This document shows positions 43,449-56,710 of a stretch of DNA of 64,000 nucleotides, one piece after another. Within the stretch, counting starts at the first letter, position 1, and each line of letters opens with the position of its first letter. A program made the translations under genes and the position numbers. This DNA is from Pantoea sp. alder81 (GTDB lineage Bacteria > Pseudomonadota > Gammaproteobacteria > Enterobacterales > Enterobacteriaceae). The DNA lies in NCBI RefSeq assembly GCF_020179835.1, contig NZ_JAIUDA010000002.1:434001-498000 (forward strand). Direction: 5' to 3'. The notes beneath the pieces are model-generated. The model ran no database searches and was not told where the DNA came from. It saw only the letters and a list, made by a program, of their open reading frames with translations.

Positions 43449-44726
43449 ATGCAACATGTGGGAAGTTATTACGCAGCAACTGCTAATGCGCATGAGCCAT
43501 GGCCCGAACTGCAGGAATCGGTGCAGTGTGATGTCTGTATTATCGGCGGCGGATTTACCGGTCTCTCCTCCGCACTGTTTTTGACCGAAGCGGGTTACGA
43601 CGTGGTGCTGCTGGAAGCGGCCAGGATTGGCTTTGGTGCCAGTGGTCGTAACGGCGGTCAGGTGGTGAATTCTTATAGCCGTGATGTGGATGTGATTGAA
43701 CAGCGCTACGGCAAAGACGTGGCGAAGATGCTGGGTAATATGATGTTTGAGGGCGCGGAGATTATTCGCGATCGCATTGATCGTTATGCCATCGCCTGCG
43801 ATTACCGGCCCGGCGGCATTTTTGCGGCGTTGAATCAGCGCCAGATGGGCCACTTGCGCAGCCAGAAAGCCAACTGGGAGCGCTATGGTAACCATAATCT
43901 GGAGCTACTGGATGAGCGCGCGATTCGTCGCGAAGTGGCGACCGATCGCTACGTCGGCGGCTTGCTGGATAAGCGCGGCGGACATCTGCATCCGTTAAAC
44001 CTGGCGCTGGGTGAAGCGGAGGCGATTCGTCGTCACGGCGGGCGCATCTATGAACAATCCGCGGCGCTGGAAGTGAAGTACGGCGAACCGCATCGGGTTA
44101 AAACCGCCAAAGGCGAGGTGACCGCCACCTTTGTGATTTTTGCGGGTAATGCTTACCTCCCCTCACAACTGGAGCCGCGCCTGAGTCGCAAAAGCATGCC
44201 GTGCGGCTCGCAAATCATTACCACCGAACCGCTGAGCCGCGATCAGGCGTTAGGGCTGCTGCCGAATAATCACTGCGTCGAAGATTGTAATTACCTGCTG
44301 GATTACTTCCGTCTCACCGCCGATAACCGCCTGCTGTACGGCGGTGGTGTGGTGTATGGCGCACGTGAACCAGATGACATTGAAGCATTGATTAGGCCGA
44401 AGCTGCTGCGCACCTTTCCCCAGTTGAAGGATGTGAAATTCAGCCATCGCTGGAGTGGTAACTTCCTGCTAACGCTGTCACGTATGCCGCAGTTTGGGCA
44501 GATCGAGAAAAATGCGTTCTTTATGCAGGGGGATAGCGGGCATGGTGTGACCTGTACGCATTTATCGGGAAGGTTGATTGCCGAGGTGCTACGTGGGCAG
44601 GCGGAACGGTTTGATGCCTTTGCGAAATTGCCGCACCTGCCGTTTCCGGGTGGGAGACGGTTTAAAGTGCCGCTGACGGCGATGGGCGCGGTGTGGTATG
44701 CGTTGAGGGATCGGTTGGGGGTTTGA
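43449..44726 (+). CDS. puuB: Gamma-glutamylputrescine oxidoreductase
   Basis: This 425-aa FAD oxidase of the DAO family has CDVCIIGGGFTGLSSALFL as FAD-binding motif, GFGASGRNGGQVVNSYSRD, RWSGNFLLTLSRMPQFG and GDSGHGVTCTHLSGRLIAE. It matches E. coli PuuB and oxidises gamma-glutamylputrescine to the aldehyde. AAGGAGG precedes the ATG at 43449; GTG at 43446 is too close to it. No puuC lies between puuR and puuB and no puuE follows, unlike E. coli, so the dehydrogenase and GABA aminotransferase must come from elsewhere. Confidence 0.93.
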   Translation: MQHVGSYYAATANAHEPWPELQESVQCDVCIIGGGFTGLSSALFLTEAGYDVVLLEAARIGFGASGRNGGQVVNSYSRDVDVIEQRYGKDVAKMLGNMMFEGAEIIRDRIDRYAIACDYRPGGIFAALNQRQMGHLRSQKANWERYGNHNLELLDERAIRREVATDRYVGGLLDKRGGHLHPLNLALGEAEAIRRHGGRIYEQSAALEVKYGEPHRVKTAKGEVTATFVIFAGNAYLPSQLEPRLSRKSMPCGSQIITTEPLSRDQALGLLPNNHCVEDCNYLLDYFRLTADNRLLYGGGVVYGAREPDDIEALIRPKLLRTFPQLKDVKFSHRWSGNFLLTLSRMPQFGQIEKNAFFMQGDSGHGVTCTHLSGRLIAEVLRGQAERFDAFAKLPHLPFPGGRRFKVPLTAMGAVWYALRDRLGV

Positions 44727-44738
44727 TTATCTTACCAG

Positions 44739-44835
44739 GTCGCCATGAATGGCGACCCTACAGGTGTGATTTGCGGTCTTCGTAGGGTGCGCATTTATGC
44801 GCACCAGGAAATTTAGCGAGCGCATAAATACGCAC
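44739..44835. repeat. Bipartite palindromic repeat, locus 4
   Basis: GTCGCCATGAATGGCGAC (44739-44756) is followed by CCTAC, then CGTAGG leading into GTGCGCATTTATGCGCAC (44787-44804) and a degenerate third copy ending at 44835. It fills the gap between the converging puuB and yeeZ genes and could act as a bidirectional terminator. Confidence 0.75.
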
Positions 44836-44848
44836 CAGAAATAAATGC

Positions 44849-45676
44849 TCACTCCAGCGGCATCTTCATCGGGTCATCGTAGCTGTACTCAAATCCCAAC
44901 TCATTACAGATCTTCGACCCATCTACCACCTTCCCTGCCTCTCGCTCAGGTTCAGCCGCAAACGTCGGTGCCACCAGCCCCAACTGCTTCGAGACAAACG
45001 GATAAAAATCATCACGCGCGGGATGTTTAGACGCACACAAGTTATACACGCGTCCACCTTTCGGCGTTTGCAGCAATAGCACTATCGCATCCACCACATC
45101 ATCAAGATGCACCAGATTTACCGCATGACCGCCGTTATCCAGCCCGGTTTTCCCGGCAAGGAATCGTCCCGGATGGCGATTTGGCCCAACCAGTCCAGCC
45201 AAACGCACAATATCCACGCTGGTGCCCGGCAAATCGTGCAGCCAGTTTTCCAGCTCCACCAGCGTTTTACCCGCCACGCTCTCCGGCTGCAGCGCGCTGC
45301 TCTCTTTCATCACGCCCGAACCGGTACCGTACACCGATGATGAACTGGTGAAGATGATGCGCGGGACTTTATGCGCCAGTGCGGTATCCACCACGTTTTG
45401 TACCGCTTGCATATAGTCTTCGCCGCCTTGCACAGTGCGGCTGGCGGGCAAAGTCACCACCAGCGCGTCCACGGCCATCAACGTGGCTAATTCATTCGCT
45501 TCACACTCAATTTCCGGAGTAAGCACCAGTTGGAACGCCTCAATACCGCAGCGACGTGCGGCATCAACACCATCGGGAGAGGTTTTGCTGCCGGTGACCT
45601 GCCAGCCGCGTGCCGTTAACGCCATCGCCAGCGGCATACCCAGCCATCCCAGACCTACAATCGCGACTTTTTTCAT
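44849..45676 (-). CDS. yeeZ: SDR/NAD-epimerase-like protein YeeZ
   Basis: This 275-aa Rossmann-fold protein matches E. coli YeeZ: MKKVAIVGLGWLGMPLAMAL, WQVTGSKTSPDGVDAARRCGI, IIFTSSSSVYG, NLPGTSVDIVRLAGLVGPNRHPGRF-like and ICNELGFEYSYDDPMKMPLE at the end. The start at 45676 has AGGAG upstream. It lies divergent from the his operon as in E. coli. The biochemical role is not established. Confidence 0.92.
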   Translation of the reverse strand: MKKVAIVGLGWLGMPLAMALTARGWQVTGSKTSPDGVDAARRCGIEAFQLVLTPEIECEANELATLMAVDALVVTLPASRTVQGGEDYMQAVQNVVDTALAHKVPRIIFTSSSSVYGTGSGVMKESSALQPESVAGKTLVELENWLHDLPGTSVDIVRLAGLVGPNRHPGRFLAGKTGLDNGGHAVNLVHLDDVVDAIVLLLQTPKGGRVYNLCASKHPARDDFYPFVSKQLGLVAPTFAAEPEREAGKVVDGSKICNELGFEYSYDDPMKMPLE

Positions 45677-45783
45677 ACCGACTCCTGCTTTACGCGCTAA
45701 GACACTCCATCTTAGTCCCAGCGGTTGTGGCAAACCAGCGCAAACTGTTGCGGAAGGTTCCGAGAACTGACGTTAAAAAAGGG

Positions 45784-45812
45784 TTGCCAATCGCCGTCAT
45801 CTTCGTTAGGTT
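45784..45812 (+). promoter_or_regulatory. his operon promoter
   Basis: TTGCCA (45784-45789) and TAGGTT (45807-45812) are separated by 17 bp and lie 44 bp before the leader peptide. TAGGTT is also the -10 I recall for the enteric his promoter. Confidence 0.65.
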
Positions 45813-45855
45813 AATCAGCACGCAAATGAATACTCATTCAGCAACGGAATTTACT

Positions 45856-45903
45856 ATGACACGCGTTCAGTTCAACCACCATCATCACCATCATCCTGAC
45901 TAG
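45856..45903 (+). CDS. hisL: his operon leader peptide
   Basis: The 15-aa peptide MTRVQFNHHHHHHPD contains six consecutive His codons (E. coli has seven, and K where this has N). Slow translation of these codons when charged tRNA-His is scarce prevents terminator folding and lets transcription enter hisG. Confidence 0.95.
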   Translation: MTRVQFNHHHHHHPD

Positions 45904-45966
45904 TCTTTCAGGCGATGTGTGCTGGGAGACGATTAGGATCTTCCAGTGGTGCGAACGCAAAGAGAG

Positions 45967-45998
45967 CCCCCGGAAGATCATCTTCCGGGGGTTTTTTT
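45967..45998 (+). terminator. his attenuator terminator
   Basis: CCCCCGGAAGA (45967-45977) and TCTTCCGGGGG (45981-45991) form an 11-bp stem with a three-base loop followed by seven T. It lies 63 bp after the leader stop and is the attenuator of the his operon. Confidence 0.95.
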
Positions 45999-46054
45999 AT
46001 GGGCGAACGCAACCCAACTGAGTTCAGACAGGATTGAATAAGAGGACAGGAACC

Positions 46055-46954
46055 ATGTTAGATAACACCCGTATTCGCATAGCTATGCAGAAATCTGGCC
46101 GTTTAAGTGATGAATCACGCGAATTGCTGGCCCGCTGCGGTATCAAAATCAACCTTCAGCAGCAGCGTCTGATTGCGTTTGCGGAGAACATGCCTATCGA
46201 TATCCTGCGTGTGCGCGATGACGATATCCCTGGCCTGGTGATGGATGGCGTGGTGGATCTCGGCATCGTCGGTGAAAACGTGCTGGAAGAAGAGCTGCTG
46301 GACCGCCGCGCACAAGGCGAAGACCCGCGTTACTTCACCCTGCGTCGTCTCGATTTCGGCGGTTGCCGCCTGTCGCTGGCGATGCCAGTGGATGCGGAAT
46401 ACACCGGCGTGCAATGCCTGCAGAACTCACGTATCGCTACCTCTTATCCGCACCTGCTGAAGAAATACCTCGATAAGCAAGGCGTTGCCTTCAAATCTTG
46501 CCTGCTGAACGGTTCTGTCGAAGTGGCGCCGCGTGCAGGTCTGGCTGATGCCATCTGTGACCTGGTCTCAACCGGTGCCACTCTCGAAGCCAACGGCCTG
46601 CGTGAAGTGGAAGTCATCTACCGCTCCAAAGCGGTGCTGATTCAGCGCGATGGCGAGCTGCCAGCGGCGAAACAAGAACTGATCGACAAAATGATGACGC
46701 GTATTCAGGGCGTGATCAAAGCGCGTGAGTCCAAGTACATCATGCTGCACGCGCCAAGCGAGCGTCTGGAAGAAGTGATTGCTCTGCTGCCAGGTGCTGA
46801 GCGCCCAACCGTACTGCCATTGGCAGGTGATGTCAGCCGCGTGGCGATGCACATGGTGAGCAGCGAAACCCTGTTCTGGGAAACCATGGAAAAACTGAAA
46901 GCGCTGGGTGCCAGCTCGATCCTCGTACTGCCAATCGAAAAAATGTTGGAGTAA
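46055..46954 (+). CDS. hisG: ATP phosphoribosyltransferase
   Basis: This 299-aa long-form HisG catalyses the first step of histidine synthesis, ATP + PRPP to phosphoribosyl-ATP. Seen: [65 protein letters not shown] (PRPP-binding loop) and a C-terminal ACT-like domain (~225-299) for histidine feedback. ATG at 46055 is the family start. The stop is 4 bp before hisD. Confidence 0.96.
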   Translation: MLDNTRIRIAMQKSGRLSDESRELLARCGIKINLQQQRLIAFAENMPIDILRVRDDDIPGLVMDGVVDLGIVGENVLEEELLDRRAQGEDPRYFTLRRLDFGGCRLSLAMPVDAEYTGVQCLQNSRIATSYPHLLKKYLDKQGVAFKSCLLNGSVEVAPRAGLADAICDLVSTGATLEANGLREVEVIYRSKAVLIQRDGELPAAKQELIDKMMTRIQGVIKARESKYIMLHAPSERLEEVIALLPGAERPTVLPLAGDVSRVAMHMVSSETLFWETMEKLKALGASSILVLPIEKMLE

Positions 46955-46958
46955 CAGC

Positions 46959-49327
<2,369 letters not shown>

Positions 49328-49329
49328 GC

Positions 49330-50396
49330 ATGAGCCAGAAGACCCTTTTTATTGACCGCGACGGTACCATCATCTCTGAGCCGCCAACGGATTATCAGGT
49401 AGATCGCATGGAGAAGCTGGCGTTTGAAAAGAATGCCATTCCTGCGCTGCTGGCCCTGCAAAATGCCGGTTATCAGTTAGTGATGATCACTAATCAGGAT
49501 GGCCTCGGCACTGACAGCTTCCCGCAGGCTGATTTTGATGGCCCGCACAACCTGATGATGCAGATTTTGAGTTCACAGGGCGTGAACTTTAGCGACATCC
49601 TGATCTGCCCGCATATGCCCGAGGACAACTGCGATTGCCGCAAACCGAAAACCAAAATGGTGGAAGCCTGGCTGGCACAAGGCGCACTGGATACCGCAAA
49701 CAGCTATGTGATTGGCGATCGTCTGACCGATATCCAACTGGCTGAGAACATGGGCATTCAGGGCCTGCGTTATGGTGCAGAAGGCATTGACTGGGATGCG
49801 ATCCAAACTCGCCTGACCAAACGCGATCGCCATGCGCTGGTGCAGCGCGACACCAAAGAAACGCAGATCAAAGTGGAAGTCTGGCTGGACCGCGAAGGCG
49901 GTAGCAAGATCAACACTGGCGTCGGCTTCTTTGATCACATGCTGGATCAGATCGCGGTGCACGGCGGCTTCCGCATGAACATCGACGTGAAAGGTGATCT
50001 CTACATCGACGATCACCACACCGTGGAAGATACCGGTCTGGCGCTGGGTGAAGCGCTACTGAAAGCGCTGGGCGACAAACGTGGCATCGGCCGTTTCGGC
50101 TTTGTGCTGCCGATGGACGAATGTCTGGCGCGCTGTGCACTGGATATCTCTGGCCGTCCGCACATCGAATTCAAAGCCGAGTTCAGCTATCAGCGTGTCG
50201 GCGATCTCAGCACCGAGATGGTTGAGCACTTCTTCAGCTCCCTCTCCTACGCGATGATGAGCACCCTGCACCTGAAAACTAAAGGCAAGAACGACCATCA
50301 CCGTGTGGAAAGCCTGTTCAAAGCCTTTGGCCGCACTTTACGTCAGGCGATTCGCGTGGAAGGCAACACCCTGCCGAGCTCGAAAGGAGTGCTGTG

Positions 50397-50397
<1 letters not shown>
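49330..50397 (+). CDS. hisB: Bifunctional histidinol-phosphatase / IGP dehydratase
   Basis: This 355-aa fusion has an N-terminal HAD phosphatase ([12 protein letters not shown] with D9/D11, zinc-loop Cys in [15 protein letters not shown]) and a C-terminal imidazoleglycerol-phosphate dehydratase (~168-355; [43 protein letters not shown]). The dehydratase is step 6 and the phosphatase step 8 of histidine synthesis. It is fused as in enteric bacteria. Confidence 0.96.
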
Positions 50398-52475
<2,078 letters not shown>

Positions 52476-52482
<7 letters not shown>

Positions 52483-53087
52483 CTGCAGAACAACTGGCCA
52501 AACTGGATTGGGCCAAAACCGCGGGCATGATGCCTGTCATCGTCCAGCATAATGTTTCTGGTGAAGTGCTGATGCACGGTTACATGAATGAGGAAGCGCT
52601 GCAAAAGACGCTGGCGGAAGGCAACGTCACCTTCTTCTCTCGCACCAAAAACCGTCTCTGGACCAAAGGGGAAACCTCCGGACATTTCCTGCAGGTGGCG
52701 AGCATCACGCCCGATTGTGATAACGATACGCTGCTGGTGCTGGCAAACCCGATTGGGCCAACCTGCCACCTCGGAACATCAAGCTGCTTCTCACCGGCGG
52801 CGCCAGATTGGGCGTTCCTGTATCAGCTGGAGCAGTTGCTGGCTTCGCGTAAGAGCGCCGATCCGGAAAGCTCTTACACCGCGAAACTGTATGCCAGCGG
52901 CACCAAACGTATCGCGCAGAAGGTGGGTGAAGAAGGCGTGGAGACCGCGTTGGCTGCTACGGTGAACGACCGTCACGAACTGACCAACGAAGCTTCTGAT
53001 TTGCTGTATCACCTGATGGTGCTGCTGCAGGATCAGGAGCTGGATTTGAGCACGATTATTAATAATCTGCGGGCGCGTCATAAGTAA
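52476..53087 (+). CDS. hisI: Bifunctional PR-AMP cyclohydrolase / PR-ATP pyrophosphatase
   Basis: This 203-aa HisIE fusion has an N-terminal cyclohydrolase ([40 protein letters not shown] with metal Asp and Cys) and a C-terminal MazG-like pyrophosphohydrolase ([33 protein letters not shown]). It uses GTG as start and overlaps hisF by 7 bp. It catalyses steps 2 and 3. It is the last gene of the operon. Confidence 0.96.
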
Positions 53088-53108
53088 CAAGATTCCCAGC
53101 AAATGTTC

Positions 53109-53136
53109 AGGCGCACTTCGGTGCGCCTTGTTGTTT
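53109..53136 (+). terminator. Terminator after hisI
   Basis: AGGCGCAC-TTCG-GTGCGCCT (53109-53128) is a strong stem with a UUCG tetraloop followed by TGTTGTTTC. The T tract is interrupted, so efficiency may be moderate. Confidence 0.75.
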
Positions 53137-53258
53137 CTAAGCCAGAGAGCATTGCCACTTATAATGGTAACGTGATGAAAATAATCTGCTAATTGCCATG
53201 GCTCACCGTGATCGGTACTCTGCTTTATTCCACATCACGAAAAAAGAAGACCGATATT

Positions 53259-54056
53259 ATGGCAAGTTCTCGTTTTACTGCCCGCCTGCGTCAGACGCTG
53301 GCGTTGGCTGTGCTGGCAGGTTGCGCGTTTGGCGCACAGGCAAAGATTGAACAAGTACGCTTCGCGGTTGATCCAACCTATCCTCCTTTCGAATCCAAAA
53401 CGCCACAGGGCAAGCTGGTTGGCTTTGATATCGACCTTGGCAACGCACTGTGCGAGCAGATGCAAACCAAGTGCGTGTGGGTAGAGAGCCAGTTCGACGG
53501 CATGATCCCTGCGCTGAAAGCCCGCAAGTTTGATGCCATCCTGTCGGATATGGGTATTACAGAAGAGCGCTTGAAGCAGATCGATTTCACCGTGCCGCTG
53601 TATGACACCAAGACTCAATTAATTGCACGTAAAGGTTCCGGCCTGTTGCCAACCGCTGAATCGCTGAAAGGCAAGACGGTTGGCGTTGAGCAGGGAACCG
53701 TGCAGGAGCGTTATGCGCTGGCAAAATGGCAGCCACACGGCGTGAATGTTGTGCCTTACGGCGATCAGGCGCAGGTGGAGAGCGATTTGATTTCTGGCCG
53801 CCTGGATGTGGTGTTCACTGATGCGGCTCAGGCGGCAAACGGCTTCCTGAAACACCCTCAGGGCAAAGATTTCGAGCTGGCCGGCCCTATTGTTGAAGAC
53901 CCGATTATCGGCCCAGGTACGGCAATTGGTTTGCGTAAAGGCGACGAAGAGCTGAAAACGGCACTCGATAACGCTTTCGCTGAAATCAAGAAAAACGGCA
54001 CCTTCGATAAGATCCAGAAGAAATACTTCGCCACCGATATCTCGATCCAGCATTAA
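53259..54056 (+). CDS. Polar amino-acid ABC substrate-binding protein (HisJ/ArgT-like)
   Basis: This 265-aa periplasmic binding protein of SBP family 3 has a signal peptide (~1-27, ending AQA-KIEQ), then VRFAVDPTYPPFESKTPQGKLVGFDIDLGNALC, GMIPALKARKFDAILSDMGIT and the ligand-site GKTVGVEQGTVQ. It resembles the lysine/arginine/ornithine and histidine binding proteins. No permease or ATPase gene is adjacent, so it must share a transporter encoded elsewhere. It follows the his operon after its terminator and has its own leader region. Confidence 0.86.
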   Translation: MASSRFTARLRQTLALAVLAGCAFGAQAKIEQVRFAVDPTYPPFESKTPQGKLVGFDIDLGNALCEQMQTKCVWVESQFDGMIPALKARKFDAILSDMGITEERLKQIDFTVPLYDTKTQLIARKGSGLLPTAESLKGKTVGVEQGTVQERYALAKWQPHGVNVVPYGDQAQVESDLISGRLDVVFTDAAQAANGFLKHPQGKDFELAGPIVEDPIIGPGTAIGLRKGDEELKTALDNAFAEIKKNGTFDKIQKKYFATDISIQH

Positions 54057-54066
54057 TCCATACAGA

Positions 54067-54084
54067 GGCGGCCTCAAGGCCGCC
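54067..54084 (+). terminator. GC-rich hairpin after the binding-protein gene
   Basis: GGCGGCCT-CA-AGGCCGCC is a perfect 8-bp stem 11 bp after the stop. It lacks a T tract, so it is either a weak terminator or an mRNA 3' stabiliser. Confidence 0.4.
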
Positions 54085-54226
54085 CGATTCGCGCTGCTAA
54101 CATGAGCGAGCGCAAATTTAGCGGCTTCATTTTCGCTCATTCTCACAGCAGCACTATAATTCCAATCAATAAAATTAATCAGGCACCACGTTCAACGTGC
54201 CGTAGATACAGGACATCGACCACGTC

Positions 54227-55342
54227 ATGCAACAACAACATCATCCTCTGTTAAGTGCTTCCCTCGGTACACAGCGCGAAATCGTCAGCTTCCATTTCGG
54301 TACCGATTCACAGCAGCGCGTCTACATTCAGGCGGCACTGCACGGCGATGAACTGCCGGGTATGGCAGTGGCGTGGTTCCTGAAACAGAAACTGCTGACG
54401 CTGGAATCTGCCGGGCAGCTGAAATCAAAGATCACGCTGGTGCCGGTGGCGAATCCGCTAGCGATGGGCCAGCACTGGCATGGCAGCCATCTTGGGCGTT
54501 TTCATACGCTCTCTGGTCAGGATTTTAATCGCCGCTTTCCGGCTTTGGGCGATACCCTGGCTGAAGAGCTTGCCGATTCATTAACGCAGAGCGAGTATGA
54601 GAACAAGCGGCTGATCCGTGATGCCATTGACCGTCATTATCGCGATCGCATTGCTCGTACCGAGCTGGATGCGCAGCGCTTTACGCTGATGCGAATGGCC
54701 AGTCAGGCAGATTTGATGATTGACCTGCACTGCGACTGGGATGCATTGCCACACCTCTACACGACCCCGCATGCCTGGCAGGACATTGAGCCTTTAGCGC
54801 GTTGGTTAGGTAGCGAAGTACAGCTGCTGGCGCAGATTTCAGGTGGCGAGCCGTTTGATGAAGCCTGCTGTGAGCCGTGGCTGACGCTGGCAGAACGGTT
54901 TGGTAGTGAGTATCCAATGCCACGTGGTTTGTTGCCGGTGACGCTGGAATTACGTGGTGTAGTAGATGTGTCGCCTGAACAAGCAGAGAAAGATGCGGAT
55001 GCGATTATTAATGCGTTGATCGAAGGTGGCTACATTGCGGGTGAAGTGGGTGAGTCCCCCGCCCTGATCAACCCTGCAACGCCGCTGGCGGGTTGTGAGT
55101 ATATTCATGCGCCGCATTCTGGGTTGCTGTTGAATCGCCGTGAGTTGGGCGAATGTATTAAGCCGGGTGAAGTGGTGGCGGAGATTGTGGACCCAATTAC
55201 CGACCAGGTGACGCCACTGGTGGCGGAGTTTGGTGGGGTGTTGTATGCGAGGAATTTGATGAAGTTTGCTACGGCTGGGATGCTGGTGGTGAGGTTGGCT
55301 GGGGAGAATGCGGGGCGTGATGGGGAGCTTTTAGTGGTTTGA
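54227..55342 (+). CDS. Succinylglutamate desuccinylase/aspartoacylase family protein
   Basis: This 371-aa zinc hydrolase is of the AstE/AspA (M14-like) family. The metal and active-site residues are seen in ALHGDELPGM (His39 and Glu42 region), DFNRRFP and DLHCDWD. A C-terminal beta-rich part contains GLLLNRRELGECIKPGEVVAEIVDPIT, typical of the longer family members with a lipoyl-like end. It probably deacylates an N-acyl amino acid or related amide. It is not in an ast operon; the substrate is unknown. Confidence 0.82.
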   Translation: MQQQHHPLLSASLGTQREIVSFHFGTDSQQRVYIQAALHGDELPGMAVAWFLKQKLLTLESAGQLKSKITLVPVANPLAMGQHWHGSHLGRFHTLSGQDFNRRFPALGDTLAEELADSLTQSEYENKRLIRDAIDRHYRDRIARTELDAQRFTLMRMASQADLMIDLHCDWDALPHLYTTPHAWQDIEPLARWLGSEVQLLAQISGGEPFDEACCEPWLTLAERFGSEYPMPRGLLPVTLELRGVVDVSPEQAEKDADAIINALIEGGYIAGEVGESPALINPATPLAGCEYIHAPHSGLLLNRRELGECIKPGEVVAEIVDPITDQVTPLVAEFGGVLYARNLMKFATAGMLVVRLAGENAGRDGELLVV

Positions 55343-55611
55343 GTTTAACCAAAATGAATAATGGCCAAACATAAAAATTTTAATTGTAATCAGCTTTTAT
55401 TTAAGTTAGATATTTTTTAAGGGAAATAATATGTCATTTGAATAAATTAAAGTAAAAAAGTTGATATACATTATATACTTAGTTTATTAATCGTTTTGGC
55501 TACGTTGTATAGAGTCTACTTTCAAAATTATATACAATGATTAGATAGGAACATTGCCTTGTCTGTTTTTAATAGCGTATTTCTTCAGCTTAATTTAAAT
55601 TCAGCCGATGC

Positions 55612-55818
55612 CTAGTAATTTAGCCATAAATGAAATTGTGACTCGTTATAGATCTGCACCAAGTCATTAACGATTTTCCGAGCATTGAGAACATCGTTGA
55701 ACGATTGCTCATTCAGGTATTCATAAGGAAAGCGATCGTTGAAATTTTCAATGAATTCGCTCTGAGTTGGTTTACCCGAGAAGTTTAAGCGCAACTTAAC
55801 ACACTGTACAAGGCCCAT
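55612..55818 (-). pseudogene. IS3-family transposase C-terminal remnant
   Basis: A 68-codon frame resembles the end of an IS3-type OrfB integrase core: SGKPTQSEFIENFNDRF, YEYLNEQSF and DVLNARKIVNDLVQIYNESQ align with the familiar FIESFNGRFRDECLN..DARxxIExWRxDYNE pattern, including the Glu of the DDE triad. The N-terminal two thirds and OrfA are missing, so it is a relic. No terminal inverted repeats could be recognised with confidence. Confidence 0.75.
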
Positions 55819-55923
55819 AGCTCTAATGTAAGCAAAGTAGATTTCTAGCCATAATCAGTTCTTATCGTCGCCGGATAAAAAATAGACTGTACAATGCTGT
55901 CCAAAAATACGTGTCACCTGAAT

Positions 55924-55962
55924 GCCTGAAGCTCATCCCAAATGTTGGGATGAGCTTCAGGC
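55924..55962. repeat. Perfect 18-bp inverted repeat hairpin
   Basis: GCCTGAAGCTCATCCCAA (55924-55941) is mirrored by TTGGGATGAGCTTCAGGC (55945-55962) around a three-base loop. It has no following T tract. It lies between the IS remnant and pgsA-like gene, so it may be a mobile-element relic or a strong RNA structure. Confidence 0.75.
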
Positions 55963-56117
55963 TTCCTGTGTGAAATCATCCACAAAGATAGGGCACTTAG
56001 TGTGGCAACTATTGCCGAACATGAGAATTGAAAATAAGAACATTTTCAAATTACATCCTTGTCAGAAAAAGCAATGTGTAGCAACATACATCACCTCATT
56101 TCAAAATCAAAATTACA

Positions 56118-56657
56118 ATGAAACTAAATATACCTATATCATTGACATTATTCAGGTTTTTTTTGATTCCGTTTTTTGTAATATCATATTACATAGATTA
56201 TTCATGGTCAGCGGCTGTGACTACCATAATTTTTATTGTCGCTTCAGCTACTGATTGGCTTGATGGGTATCTTGCCCGAAGACTAAACCAAACTACTCAG
56301 TTTGGTGCATTTCTCGACCCAGTTGCTGATAAAGTTCTCGTCACCATCGCCTTTGTTCTCATAGCCGAACATTTCCATTCATGGTGGGTAACCATCCCTG
56401 TATCGATAATGATCGCCCGTGAGATTATTATCTCTGCGCTAAGGGAATGGATGGCTGAATTGGGAGAGAGAAACTCGGTAAAAGTTTCATGGGCTGGAAA
56501 GCTTAAAACATCATTACAAATGATTTGCTTAACTGCCCTCTTGTGGCGAAGTGGCTTAACCCTAACGTCAATAGGAGTAATAGCATTATATACTTCAACT
56601 GCTTTAACGATATATTCAATGTATGGATATCTAAGGGCTGCAAAAAAACACTTATAG
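56118..56657 (+). CDS. PgsA-type phosphatidylglycerophosphate synthase, second copy
   Basis: This 179-aa membrane protein matches E. coli PgsA (182 aa) end to end: [18 protein letters not shown], then the complete CDP-alcohol phosphotransferase motif D46-x2-D49-G50-x2-A53-R54-x8-G63-x3-D67-x3-D71, [20 protein letters not shown] and [19 protein letters not shown]. Four to six membrane segments are visible. It would condense CDP-diacylglycerol with glycerol-3-phosphate. The gene is AT-rich, not next to uvrC, and sits 53 bp upstream of an OpgB homologue, so it is probably an acquired extra copy. All catalytic residues are present. Confidence 0.88.
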   Translation: MKLNIPISLTLFRFFLIPFFVISYYIDYSWSAAVTTIIFIVASATDWLDGYLARRLNQTTQFGAFLDPVADKVLVTIAFVLIAEHFHSWWVTIPVSIMIAREIIISALREWMAELGERNSVKVSWAGKLKTSLQMICLTALLWRSGLTLTSIGVIALYTSTALTIYSMYGYLRAAKKHL

Positions 56658-56710
56658 GCCGTTAGAATTAAATTTTGGTAATTATTAATTTTGTCACATG
56701 GGATAAAAAT

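Larger units (their letters stand above)
55343..56117. other. AT-rich junction region
   Basis: GC content drops visibly here, from the GC-rich chromosome backbone to AT-rich sequence that continues to the window end except in gnd. No intact gene is present. It contains the transposase remnant at 55612-55818 and the long hairpin at 55924-55962, consistent with past insertion events. Confidence 0.6.

Noticed and set aside
55922..56254. 110-codon plus-strand frame before and overlapping pgsA
   Set aside because: Its first third is the hairpin sequence and its second half is pgsA read in another frame; no ribosome site or family pattern.
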